This document shows positions 35,035 to 42,860 of a stretch of 64,000 nucleotides of DNA, piece by piece. Origin of the DNA: Granulosicoccus antarcticus IMCC3135 (GTDB lineage: Bacteria > Pseudomonadota > Gammaproteobacteria > Granulosicoccales > Granulosicoccaceae); contig NZ_CP018632.1 of the NCBI RefSeq assembly GCF_002215215.1, positions 3,034,501-3,098,500 of the forward strand, in the 5' to 3' direction. The position numbers and the translations under genes were made by a program. Numbering within the stretch: position 1 is the stretch's first letter; each line of letters begins with the position of its first letter. The notes below the pieces were generated by a model. It had not been told where the DNA came from, made no database searches, and saw nothing but the letters and a program-made list of their open reading frames with translations.

Positions 35035-36177
35035 ATGATCACTATTTTGGGCGGTGATATTATTTGTGCTCTGGGTGATAAGCAGCAGCGTCTGCAACAT
35101 CTTGAAAACGGTACCTATGAAACCGTTGAAAAACAGATGGATGTTTTTGGTGAGATGCGCAGTTATCCCTACTATCAGCTGGCTGGTAGGCCAGTATTGC
35201 CGGAATATTTCGATCCGATACCCATCATCATTCCACTTATACAAACTCTAATTGACAAGCACGAGATCGATGCTGATGCATTGGGTCGCTGTGGTTTGTT
35301 TTTGGGTTGTTCTGCAAATGATCTGTCTATTTCTCACTCAATCTGGTTGAATGCAAAAGATTCTACGTCAGTTGAATTTGATGAGAAACGAGTAGGGAAT
35401 GGAGTCTATGCAACCCGTTTGATAGAGCATTTCGGACTGAATGAATTGTCTCTTACCTATAACACGGCGTGTACTTCCAGTGCCAATGCTGCGCTTGATG
35501 CTGCAACGATGCTAGAAGCCAATGTTATTGATTATGCCTTGGTCATTGGCTTGGAGACGTTTGCCAGTCTTTCATTTGAAGGTTTTGCTTCGATGCAATT
35601 ACTGGCTGATGATCAAGTGTCTCCATTTTCAAAGGATCGTCAAGGCATGGTATTAGGTGAGTCATTGGCTGCTCTATTCATGAGCCGTGATGATGTATGT
35701 GAAAGTAGTTGGAAATATAGAGGTGGTGTTAATCGTAGCGAAATCGCTAGTGTTACCGGCGCCAAGTTGGATGGCAGTGGTATCAAGGAGGTGATTGATC
35801 TGACGCTAGCCAGTTGTCAGCTTCAGGCGGGACAAATAACGTCGATAAAGACGCATGGTACCGGTAGTCCGATGGGGGATCTAGCAGAAATTAGAGGGAT
35901 GCAAAGCGTATTCGAACAGCAACCAGATTTCTTTTCTTTTAAACCTTTTATAGGTCATACCCTTGGTAGTTGTGGGGTAAGTGAGATGTTACTTTTGATA
36001 GAGTGTGTTGATCAAGGGTTTATTCCAGGGACGCCCAATTTCGAAAATATTGATCCAGATCTGCGATGGGCGCCGATGGAAAAAAGCAAAAGTTGCGAAG
36101 CAGGAAATTTTTTACTTAACTATTTTGGATTTGGCGGTAACAATGTTTCCATGGTTGTCGAAAAGGTAGCCTTGTGA
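35035..36177 (+). CDS. Beta-ketoacyl-ACP synthase (FabF/KAS II type), active
   Basis: Decarboxylating condensing enzyme for chain extension. The Cys-His-His triad is intact: Cys146 in YNTACTSSANAALDA, His274 in KTHGTGSPMGD and His308 in KPFIGHTLGS. The C-terminal NYFGFGGNNVS motif is present. Length of 380 residues is slightly below FabF. The stop overlaps the ketosynthase-like partner by 4 bases, which suggests a heterodimer. Confidence 0.92.
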   Translation: MITILGGDIICALGDKQQRLQHLENGTYETVEKQMDVFGEMRSYPYYQLAGRPVLPEYFDPIPIIIPLIQTLIDKHEIDADALGRCGLFLGCSANDLSISHSIWLNAKDSTSVEFDEKRVGNGVYATRLIEHFGLNELSLTYNTACTSSANAALDAATMLEANVIDYALVIGLETFASLSFEGFASMQLLADDQVSPFSKDRQGMVLGESLAALFMSRDDVCESSWKYRGGVNRSEIASVTGAKLDGSGIKEVIDLTLASCQLQAGQITSIKTHGTGSPMGDLAEIRGMQSVFEQQPDFFSFKPFIGHTLGSCGVSEMLLLIECVDQGFIPGTPNFENIDPDLRWAPMEKSKSCEAGNFLLNYFGFGGNNVSMVVEKVAL

Positions 36178-37028
36178 TCTATATCCAGCAAACTGCAATA
36201 GTTAATCACAACGAACCAGAACAAGTTGATGTAAAAGCTCTTTGCAGAGAAGTTGCTGCAAAACATGTTCGTCGTACAGATCGCTTTATTCAACTCGGTA
36301 TTTTGGGTGTTGAGAAGATCCAGAGAAAGCAGGACGTCAAGGAGAATACGGCTTTATATATAACGTCTGGTCAGGGGAATATTCCTTTATTCAAGTACTT
36401 GTGTGATCGTCAATTGGTGGATAAAACCCCACCCAAGCCTGTTGATTTCATTAACTCATTGAGTAGTTCGGCGGGTTTTTATATTTCCCAATACTTGGGG
36501 TTGAACAGTAAAAATACGAATATATTCAATCATGGATTTGCTGTGGAAATGGCACTTACATTGGCCGATTGCGAATTGAAGCTGGGCAAGGAAGAGCAGA
36601 TATTGGTAGGCGGCATTGATCAGTTGTTTGAGCCTGAAGATATTGCCAGGCAGTATCTTGGATTAAAGCCTGATGTCAATTTGGGGGAAGGCAGTAACTG
36701 GATGCTGCTCAGTAACGAGAGTAAGGGTTCGCTCGCTTCTATCAATGTTGTCATTCAAGCGATGACTGTTAGCCAACTAGAGGGATATATCGATAATATT
36801 GGTAATGATGCTCAAGTTGCGTTTTCACTGCGTTGTCCCGAGGCAATTATTGAAAAATTGCTGGCGGGAAATACATTGGTCCGATTTTGTTATGAGTCCC
36901 AGGTCAATTTTTATGAAACAGTTGTGCTTTATGCGCTTAATCATTTCGTGCAAACTGAAAAGGGCAAGTTGATATTTATTGATTATTTTGAAGGCACTTC
37001 AAGATTGATTGAGCTGGATGTTTATTGA
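36174..37028 (+). CDS. Ketosynthase-like chain-length-factor protein without active-site Cys
   Basis: A 284-residue protein whose sequence follows the ketosynthase N-terminal fold: FINSLSSSAGFYISQYLGL, then NIFNHGFAVEMALTLAD where an active enzyme has the TACTSS motif, and ILVGGIDQL. The nucleophilic Cys is replaced (His120-Gly121 region) and the two C-terminal His motifs are absent. Such proteins pair with an active ketosynthase as chain-length factors in type II polyketide and aryl polyene systems. The immediate coupling to the intact ketosynthase fits that role. A degenerate, non-functional copy is the alternative. Confidence 0.75.
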   Translation: MIYIQQTAIVNHNEPEQVDVKALCREVAAKHVRRTDRFIQLGILGVEKIQRKQDVKENTALYITSGQGNIPLFKYLCDRQLVDKTPPKPVDFINSLSSSAGFYISQYLGLNSKNTNIFNHGFAVEMALTLADCELKLGKEEQILVGGIDQLFEPEDIARQYLGLKPDVNLGEGSNWMLLSNESKGSLASINVVIQAMTVSQLEGYIDNIGNDAQVAFSLRCPEAIIEKLLAGNTLVRFCYESQVNFYETVVLYALNHFVQTEKGKLIFIDYFEGTSRLIELDVY

Positions 37029-37343
37029 ATGAAGCAGAAGATAACAATGAGATGATCGCCTGCAAATCAGAAATTGGCGTTTTAGCAAGAGCGTCTGAAT
37101 GAGGCATAGACCATGTACTTGCCTTCTGCTGTGGTGCATGAGGCGTTCGGGCGGTTGGTGGTATCGTTGCCTTGACGTGATCCTGGCGGCAGACTGATCG
37201 TTCATGAAGCAATTTTCAGGAATTGATCGATAACGTCGCAAGCCGTGATGACAAAGGAGTCCCCCCAGTGCATATCCTGGAGGGACTCTTTACTGATCAT
37301 ATGCACGGCAACACCCATCGACGACAGGTGGTGCCGCCAAGAA
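37029..37343. other. Intergenic region closing the biosynthetic operon
   Basis: About 315 bases without a supported gene. It contains the bidirectional terminator at 37253-37291. Composition returns to GC-rich along this stretch, marking the right edge of the A+T-rich island. Confidence 0.45.
37253..37291. terminator. Bidirectional terminator at the right edge of the island
   Basis: AAAGGAGTCCC pairs with GGGACTCTTT across an 18-base loop, giving ten pairs with one G-T wobble. A and T tracts flank it, so it can stop both the plus-strand biosynthetic operon and the minus-strand lipoprotein gene. Confidence 0.65.
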
Positions 37344-38204
37344 CTACTGGCGAGTGAGCAGGGCTGTGAAGTTGTTGGCGTCACCTTCGGCACCGAATCC
37401 GTTCAACACCAGTTGGCTGCTAGTACGGTTGAAGAACAGCACACCCTCGCGGTCGAAGTCATTCCAGTTGTAATCGATCGCCAGATACAGGGAGGAGTCC
37501 GCAGCGGCTTCGACAGAACCTGTCAGAGGGATGCCATCAACACCATCGGGAATGCTGCCACTGGCGTAATCAGTGAATCCGCTGACTGTACCATCTGCTG
37601 AGATGGTCATTGAAAGCACCAGATTGTCGTCTTCACTGAAGGAGGTGAGTGCGACCCAGGTACCGGCAATGTCTGCCACGCTGATGGCACTGACGTCATC
37701 GCTACCGGCGAAGGTCAGCGAAAAGCTGCCGGCATCGCCCGTGTTGTCCAGTTGCTGGCCATCATTGGTGACAGCGAGGTTGTAGGTAACGGAATCCGCT
37801 CCAGCGTCGAACGTCGTGATGGCCGAAGGCACATCACCCACCAGCGTGAAGGAATCGCCGTGTGCCGGATTATCACTGTCACGATGGATAAATCGGCTTG
37901 CCGCATCACCCACACTGCCAAAGGCAGCTTCGTAGTTACCGCTACCAGCGCTGTAGCTGTAGATATCATTGTCTGGCTCGATCACGACTACCGCTTCGCC
38001 GAAGCCGTTGTTGCCGAACCACACACCAGAGGTACCGCCGTCCACGTTGTCACCACCGGTTCCATTTCCGGTATCAGTTCCAGTGTCAGTTCCGGTATCA
38101 GTTCCGGTATCAGTTCCGGTCGTGCCACCATCGGAGTCATCGCTGCTTGAACAGGCTGTCAGACTGGCGATCAGCAGCAGTGGCAGAAGGGTTCTTACTT
38201 TCAT
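37344..38204 (-). CDS. Hypothetical lipoprotein with Thr-Asp repeat linker
   Basis: Signal peptide with lipobox SLTAC (Cys18), so the protein is lipid-anchored, probably in the outer membrane. Residues about 20-55 form a low-complexity linker of TGTD repeats, followed by a domain beginning SGVWFGNNGFGEAVVVIEPD with alternating beta-strand character through the C-terminus (ADIAGTWVALTSFSED, DYNWNDFDREGVLFFN). I recognise no named family. GGAAG lies 6 bases before the ATG. It may be a calycin/beta-sandwich-type surface protein. Confidence 0.75.
   Translation of the reverse strand: MKVRTLLPLLLIASLTACSSSDDSDGGTTGTDTGTDTGTDTGTDTGNGTGGDNVDGGTSGVWFGNNGFGEAVVVIEPDNDIYSYSAGSGNYEAAFGSVGDAASRFIHRDSDNPAHGDSFTLVGDVPSAITTFDAGADSVTYNLAVTNDGQQLDNTGDAGSFSLTFAGSDDVSAISVADIAGTWVALTSFSEDDNLVLSMTISADGTVSGFTDYASGSIPDGVDGIPLTGSVEAAADSSLYLAIDYNWNDFDREGVLFFNRTSSQLVLNGFGAEGDANNFTALLTRQ
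38068..38120. repeat. 12-bp tandem repeat inside the lipoprotein gene
   Basis: The unit GGTATCAGTTCC repeats four to five times with small changes and encodes the TGTD linker. Repeat number could vary by slippage in steps of four residues without loss of frame. Confidence 0.75.
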
Positions 38205-38516
38205 ATCAGGCTTCCATTATCTGTCGAAACGACCATGCAATCGTACCGCATCCAGAACCCTGTCTCACAACGACGCCCCACAAACAGGGCATCATTTTAC
38301 GCCTCATGCTATGCAAGTATCATTTCCACGGCGTTCCTCTACTTCATTGGCCTGGGAGTCTGTCCGAGAAAGCTGATCTGCTATGCAATATTCTGCGCAA
38401 GTCAGGCCGCTACCCGGCAAATCGTGAATTTTGTGTTGCGCGTAGTCTCAATTAAAGCGTAGTACACTCACGCCACTCACCGGATCGTCGGCAAGCTCAA
38501 TCCAAAGGAATTCCTT
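38205..38516. other. Divergent intergenic region, lipoprotein and isomerase
   Basis: About 310 bases between head-to-head genes. I see promoter-like A+T patches but no gene. An imperfect stem (CCCTGT ... ACAGGG) near 38262-38300 is present but is not followed by a clean T-run. Confidence 0.35.
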
Positions 38517-39353
38517 ATGCGTTTCGCCCTGCATGGCATGTGCTCCCTGCACAGCAATATTGTAAGTGACATTCGTTTGGCAAAAGAATCAGGCTATCAG
38601 GGCCTTGAGATTCACACCGAGAAGCTCTGGCGGTATATACAGGCTGGTTTCACCAGTCAAGATTTGAAATCCCGACTCAATCAAGCTGGCATCACCCCGA
38701 CTGCTATCGACATCATTGGCTCGGTGGAGGCCTCTGACAAGTCCACACAGGCCGAGGTGTTCAAACAAGCCGAGACCTTGTGTGCTTTTGCCCAGGACAT
38801 TGGTGCCCCCACTATTCAGCTGAACGCCTTTGAAGCACTGAACGGTTTATCGGTTGAGGAGAACATTCAGATCACGGCTCGCAACATTCAACAGATTGCC
38901 GATATCGGCAAGCAGGCCGGCATTCGCTTTCAATACGAAGGTGCAGCCTGGACACCCATTGCCAAGCTCAGTGATTATTACCGACTGCATGATGCGGTTG
39001 GGCGCGATAACTTTGGTTTCGTTCTGGACACCTGGCACTTCTGGGCAAGTCGCGGTGCCACCCCTGAAGACATGGCAGGCATTGACAAGAGTCTCATCTA
39101 TAACGTGCACCTCTCCGATGGAAAACGCCCAGCAGTCAATGAACCCTGGGTTGATGAAAAAGAGCTGCGCGGCTACCTTCTGGGTGAGGGTGAGATCCCG
39201 CTTCAGGAGTGGGTAGATGCCATTGAAAGCACCGGTTACGAGGGCTTCTATTCTGGAGAGTTTCTCAACGACCAACTGTGGGAAGCCGACCACTACGAAA
39301 TTGCTGAGAGCATGCTGGCAGGCATGAAATCACTGCTCTCAAGCAAAGTCTGA
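38517..39353 (+). CDS. Sugar phosphate isomerase/epimerase-like TIM barrel protein
   Basis: Xylose isomerase-like TIM barrel (AP endonuclease 2 superfamily), expected to isomerise a sugar or polyol using a divalent metal. Metal-site strands are visible in GYQGLEIHTEKLW, QYEGAAWTP, VLDTWHFWASRG, NVHLSDGKRP and FYSGEFL. Length of 278 residues is typical. AAAGGA lies 8 bases before the ATG. The last 15 bases overlap the convergent small Tat gene. Confidence 0.88.
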   Translation: MRFALHGMCSLHSNIVSDIRLAKESGYQGLEIHTEKLWRYIQAGFTSQDLKSRLNQAGITPTAIDIIGSVEASDKSTQAEVFKQAETLCAFAQDIGAPTIQLNAFEALNGLSVEENIQITARNIQQIADIGKQAGIRFQYEGAAWTPIAKLSDYYRLHDAVGRDNFGFVLDTWHFWASRGATPEDMAGIDKSLIYNVHLSDGKRPAVNEPWVDEKELRGYLLGEGEIPLQEWVDAIESTGYEGFYSGEFLNDQLWEADHYEIAESMLAGMKSLLSSKV

Positions 39354-39533
39354 CAGATAACGGGATCCTTGATCTTTGGCTATGGTCGAACCCAGCGACA
39401 GGGCTGCCGCAGAAACGCCAGCGGCACCTGCCGCCATGAAAAAGGAGCGGCGGGACTGATTCGAGCTCAGTGAATCCAGCGGGTCGTTGAACCGTAGCGG
39501 CTTGAAATCGGCCCATTCATCGGCCAAGCACAT
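39339..39533 (-). CDS. Small protein with a twin-arginine signal
   Basis: A 64-residue protein dominated by a Tat signal: SRRSFFMAAGAAGVSAAALS, then GSTIAKDQGSRYLSDFA. It resembles the tiny Tat-leader proteins found near formate dehydrogenase genes in proteobacteria, but no dehydrogenase lies here. It overlaps the end of the large secreted protein gene by 17 bases and the isomerase gene by 15. The ribosome-binding site is weak. It might be real and orphaned, or a leftover of a lost locus. Confidence 0.55.
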   Translation of the reverse strand: MCLADEWADFKPLRFNDPLDSLSSNQSRRSFFMAAGAAGVSAAALSLGSTIAKDQGSRYLSDFA

Positions 39534-41112
39534 GTTGCCAGACAGTCCATTCTGGCAACCAGGATTGCTGGAATTCTTCCACTTCAGTGCCGTTCACCAG
39601 TTGAATGTTGACTGTATCATCGTCGCCAGTTCCGGCATTCAGGATCAGTTGACTGCCGTCCTCTGCTGAAATATTCAGTATGCCAGAGCTGTAATTCCAG
39701 TCGGTACTGTCGCTTAGTAACTGATTGTGGTTGAAAGAGCTGGGAGTGTTGACATGAATGAGCTCATTGTTCGTAATCTGCGAACGAAGATCAAAGCTTC
39801 CAGAGAAGGAAGTGTTGAGGAATGGTGTGGAGTGCATGAGATGGGCGAAAGTGTATTCCAGGTTAGCGTTCTGCAGCTGTAATTCACTGTCAGGGGTAAT
39901 AACTGAAATATTCATATCCACGGCGCTGTAGAAGCCGGGGGTTGGATGTATTGCTCCGTCCAGGCTGCCAGAGAATTGGAATTCCGTATTCAAGTCCGAA
40001 GTGATTGTCATCCCGGAGGAAGATACCCTGTCGGTATCGCCATAGTATTCATGTACATTGAAGTTTCCGTGGTACACGGCATCGTCGATGCGACAATCGT
40101 CAAACTCGATAGTGAACGGTCCTTCGAACAAGGCCTCACCGCCGTTGATACAGGCATAGGGGTTACTGGCACTGAAGTCTTGATTAACCAGGCTTCGCAG
40201 CTCGGACATCGTATTGTTGGCAAGATCGGAAAGCTGCTCGCGATATTGCCTACCAAAATAGAGGCCTAATACCTCCGCCAACAAGGCTTCGTGATTGTCC
40301 CGACTAATCGTCGGAAAGGGCAGGGCCTGCGCCTCTCCGGGTGTGATGATAGGGACACTGCGTGAGGCGGATTCAGTCCCATCGGCATAAATAGCCTGAA
40401 CGCGTATTATCGTTGTGCTGCCAGCTGTAAAATCATCCGAGAACCAACTGGTGCCGTTCGTCTCAGTGACTGACTCAGCACCCTTGCTGACTCGGTAGCT
40501 AATGCCGCTTCCCGGCAATCTATCCCAGAATACTTCTGCAGCTGTTTGGCTGTAGACATCAGATCTCAGGCCAGTGATGACATCTTCTGGCGCCCCCGGG
40601 TTGCTGATTGTAATCGTTTCTGACCGTGGCCAATTCTGCCAGAGCCCATCATTGGTCGCGACCAGGAAATAATCCCCGAACTGCTCAGGTTGCCAGTTGG
40701 TTGCGTCTCCGGCTAGAGATTCGATAAAGGTGCCATCACCCTGGTGTACATTAATGCTGAGAGCGGAAACCGCGGGCCAGGCGAGTTCGATGAAATTGAC
40801 AAATGGCATGGGGGCTCCGCTGGTGGAACCATCCTGTACCGTCACGGCATCCGAACGTGGCCAGTCCCTCCAGTCACCTTCGTCTGCAGCGACCAGGTAA
40901 TATTCGCCGGCCTCAGGCGCCGTCCACGAAGTAGCACTTCCAGGTAACGACTCAACGTACGAGCCGTCTCCTCTGTGTATGTTGATGGTTGAGGCTGTCA
41001 GAGAAGACCAGCTGAGTTCACTGCCGTCTACGTCCGGTGTGGTCAGGTTGGCCCATGCTCCCGTCGTGACTGACGCTAATGTTGTTACCAGCAATACGAA
41101 AGGGATTCTCAT
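39517..41112 (-). CDS. Large secreted protein with two N-terminal repeats
   Basis: Sec signal MRIPFVLLVTTLASVTTGAWA. Two related modules follow at about residues 27-95 and 103-175, each with the pattern S-(I/V)-N-(I/V)-H-x-G-D-G, ES-L-(P/A)-G, then Y(Y/F)LVA and WPRS. A fibronectin-like stretch spans about 180-265. The 270-residue C-terminal domain is Cys-poor and strand-rich. No family is recognised. GAGG lies 9 bases before the ATG. Probably periplasmic or extracellular. Confidence 0.78.
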   Translation of the reverse strand: MRIPFVLLVTTLASVTTGAWANLTTPDVDGSELSWSSLTASTINIHRGDGSYVESLPGSATSWTAPEAGEYYLVAADEGDWRDWPRSDAVTVQDGSTSGAPMPFVNFIELAWPAVSALSINVHQGDGTFIESLAGDATNWQPEQFGDYFLVATNDGLWQNWPRSETITISNPGAPEDVITGLRSDVYSQTAAEVFWDRLPGSGISYRVSKGAESVTETNGTSWFSDDFTAGSTTIIRVQAIYADGTESASRSVPIITPGEAQALPFPTISRDNHEALLAEVLGLYFGRQYREQLSDLANNTMSELRSLVNQDFSASNPYACINGGEALFEGPFTIEFDDCRIDDAVYHGNFNVHEYYGDTDRVSSSGMTITSDLNTEFQFSGSLDGAIHPTPGFYSAVDMNISVITPDSELQLQNANLEYTFAHLMHSTPFLNTSFSGSFDLRSQITNNELIHVNTPSSFNHNQLLSDSTDWNYSSGILNISAEDGSQLILNAGTGDDDTVNIQLVNGTEVEEFQQSWLPEWTVWQHVLGR

Positions 41113-41346
41113 TGCAACTACCTCGCTGATTACTTGTCCTTTCCAATTGAACGGCGCTGCATCTCTGCATGTCTTCTATACTATTCAGAACCCAAACTCA
41201 GTGAGATGCAAGCCAGGATTGCGCATGCCTGCAGGTAAAAGTACCCCTGTTGCAACCAGCTTGGACCGGTCGGCCACGTTTGACACAAGGTCATGGGAGA
41301 GGCTGTAGCGGACAAACTCTGCAAACCCGGCATGGGAGACTTCGCC
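41113..41346. other. Intergenic region
   Basis: No gene supported. It holds the promoter region of the secreted-protein gene on the minus strand and ends at the dispersed repeat starting at 41347. Confidence 0.35.
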
Positions 41347-41435
41347 AGCTAACGGTTATCCCCAAATCCTGTGGATAACCATGTGGATGAACCGCGTATA
41401 GATCGGTGGATCAGTGTTGCTGTCATGCTTTCGTC
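41347..41435. repeat. Dispersed hairpin repeat with DnaA-box-like motif, copy a
   Basis: AGCTAACGGTTATCCCC, a short loop and TGTGGATAACC form an inverted repeat. The word TGTGGATAA (41370-41378) equals the reverse complement of the consensus DnaA box. A tail GAACCGCGTATAGAT and TGTCATGCTTTCGTC follows. Nearly the same sequence is at 56811-56889, and weaker copies occur at 45789-45830 and 61017-61070. Here it abuts the broken tnpB, as if it were a right end. Confidence 0.75.
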
Positions 41436-41710
41436 TTGCGACGCTTTGCCGAGCAGCGTTTGCAGGCGTAGTGTTCGGCAGTTTCCTGAATCGTACTGCT
41501 GCCAATATGCTCGAACTGCTTCGAGGCACCCACCGTGTAAGCAGAGAAGTCAAATCCGGACATCCACCGACCACGCTCCCGAATCATACGATCAGACAGC
41601 TCGTTGCAGTAGTTCCATACCTGATTGACTTCAGTCGCCATGCTGCGCAAAAGCGGCGCGTGGCGATCTTTTACCTTGACTTTGAGAACCTTGATGCATG
41701 TTGATTTCAC
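41423..41710 (-). pseudogene. tnpB: Truncated tnpB (first 92 codons)
   Basis: The frame reads MKSTCIKVLKVKVKDRHAPL and continues almost identically to residues 1-92 of the intact TnpB at 46112-47158. It then breaks after AKRRK and ends in a short foreign tail (TKA) inside the dispersed repeat. All RuvC and zinc-finger motifs are lost. Its left-end hairpin at 41786-41825 is preserved, so this is an internal deletion derivative of the same element family in opposite orientation. Confidence 0.88.
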
Positions 41711-41785
41711 GGCTCGATTGTATATCCGTTCCGCCCCTATTCACCCAGAAGGGCCAACAAAAACTGGCTATATATACAGCATTCC

Positions 41786-41825
41786 AATTCCTCCCCGCCC
41801 TGAACGACGGGGTATCCTTGGAATT
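41786..41825 (-). repeat. Left-end hairpin of the deleted TnpB element
   Basis: AATTCC...CCCCGCCC TGAAC GACGGGG...GGAATT forms the same nested hairpin as at 45998-46036, with one base changed in the stem. Subterminal hairpins of this type mark IS200/IS605-family ends. Confidence 0.75.
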
Positions 41826-41869
41826 TAAGGGATGAATGGGTTTGCTAAGGTTTGGAATTGTGCGCATAT

Positions 41870-41886
41870 ACGGCGAATGCCGCCGT
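41870..41886 (+). promoter_or_regulatory. Distal AbiEi operator-like inverted repeat
   Basis: ACGGCG, five bases, CGCCGT. It shares its core ACGGCGAAT with the stronger palindrome 70 bases downstream. Autoregulating AbiE systems are known to use paired inverted repeats in the promoter. Confidence 0.6.
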
Positions 41887-41939
41887 GAAAAACACATTTG
41901 GTAAACTATTTGCTACTATGTTGGTTCATCAATCATCGT

Positions 41940-41964
41940 ATTTACGGCGAATATCGCCGTAAAT
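41940..41964 (+). promoter_or_regulatory. Proximal AbiEi operator, perfect 11-bp palindrome
   Basis: ATTTACGGCGA, spacer ATA, TCGCCGTAAAT: two perfect 11-base arms, 36 bases before the antitoxin start. With the half-conserved copy at 41870-41886 it forms an operator pair, expected to be bound by the winged helix of the AbiEi-type antitoxin. Confidence 0.75.
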
Positions 41965-41999
41965 CATGTTGTTCATAAACTTGTCGAGGAATAGGGTGT

Positions 42000-42839
42000 T
42001 TGTCTAAAAGTACGGTTTCATCCAATGAGGCGGCCAAAGGTGCTTATAAGCCGCTACTCAGGAAGCTACTTCCCTATGGCATGCTCGCGACTAAAAAGTG
42101 GCTGGCAGAGAATGGCGTAAGCATTCATGCGTTGGATAACGCCGTCAAAACGGAAACCTTGCTGCCTCTGGGGACCGGTGTGTACAGTCAGTATTCACGA
42201 TCGCTTGGCTGGGAAGGTGTCGTGGCCTCGTTGCAGCGAATGGAGACATCTGATGCCGTGAAACTCCCGCCTGTTGTCGTGGGAGGATTGTCGGCACTGG
42301 CTCTGGCCGGGTTGGCGCACTACCTGTCATTGGGCGGCAAACCGCATATCCATTTGTATGCCCAAGGCAGCCTACCTGCCTGGTTGACGCGTTTGTCGTT
42401 GTCCATGGAATTCGAAAGACATGGGACGAGCAGGCTATGGCCGGTATGGTTGTTACAGGACAAGAAGTTTATGAAAGTGCATGAGTGGCAAGAGGGTTTG
42501 CCACCGGTATATTTCTCCTGTCCGGAAAAAGCGATACTGGAAGTTTTGATGGACCTGCCAGATGCGGTTACTTTCGAGCATGCTGATGAATTGATGCAGG
42601 GCCTGGTAAATCTGTCTCCCAGAAAGCTGGACGAATTGTTGAAAGCATGCAAGAGCGTGAAGGTCAAACGATTGTTTTTGTGGCTGGCCAAACGTCATGG
42701 CTATGCCTGGTGCGACAAGCTGAGTTCGGCCGATTATGACCTGGGTTCCGGAAAACGCCTGGTGATGAAAGGTGGCAAGTTGAATACCGAATTCTTGATT
42801 ACTGTTCCGGCGCATATGGCGTCGAAAACTCAAGAGTGA
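42000..42839 (+). CDS. AbiEi-family antitoxin of a type IV toxin-antitoxin pair
   Basis: Antitoxin that represses its own operon and counteracts the AbiEii-type nucleotidyltransferase without direct binding to it. The N-terminal winged helix is in KKWLAENGVSIHALDNAVKT and LLPLGTGVYSQYSR. The central LPPVVVGGLSALALAGLAHY and CPEKAILEVLMDLP regions match AbiEi-type proteins. The start is TTG with GAGGA nine bases upstream. Two inverted repeats lie in the promoter. The toxin gene follows after 21 bases. Confidence 0.87.
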   Translation: MSKSTVSSNEAAKGAYKPLLRKLLPYGMLATKKWLAENGVSIHALDNAVKTETLLPLGTGVYSQYSRSLGWEGVVASLQRMETSDAVKLPPVVVGGLSALALAGLAHYLSLGGKPHIHLYAQGSLPAWLTRLSLSMEFERHGTSRLWPVWLLQDKKFMKVHEWQEGLPPVYFSCPEKAILEVLMDLPDAVTFEHADELMQGLVNLSPRKLDELLKACKSVKVKRLFLWLAKRHGYAWCDKLSSADYDLGSGKRLVMKGGKLNTEFLITVPAHMASKTQE

Positions 42840-42860
42840 ACAATTAGCTGAAGGTCACGG

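Noticed and set aside
38060-38125. Short repeats that might suggest a CRISPR array
   Set aside because: The unit is 12 bases, in-frame, has no spacers and lies inside a lipoprotein gene. No cas genes occur in the window.
41370-41378. DnaA-box match as evidence of a replication origin
   Set aside because: Only one box per repeat copy, no dnaA/dnaN/gidA genes or A+T-rich unwinding region. A plasmid or chromosomal origin is not supported.
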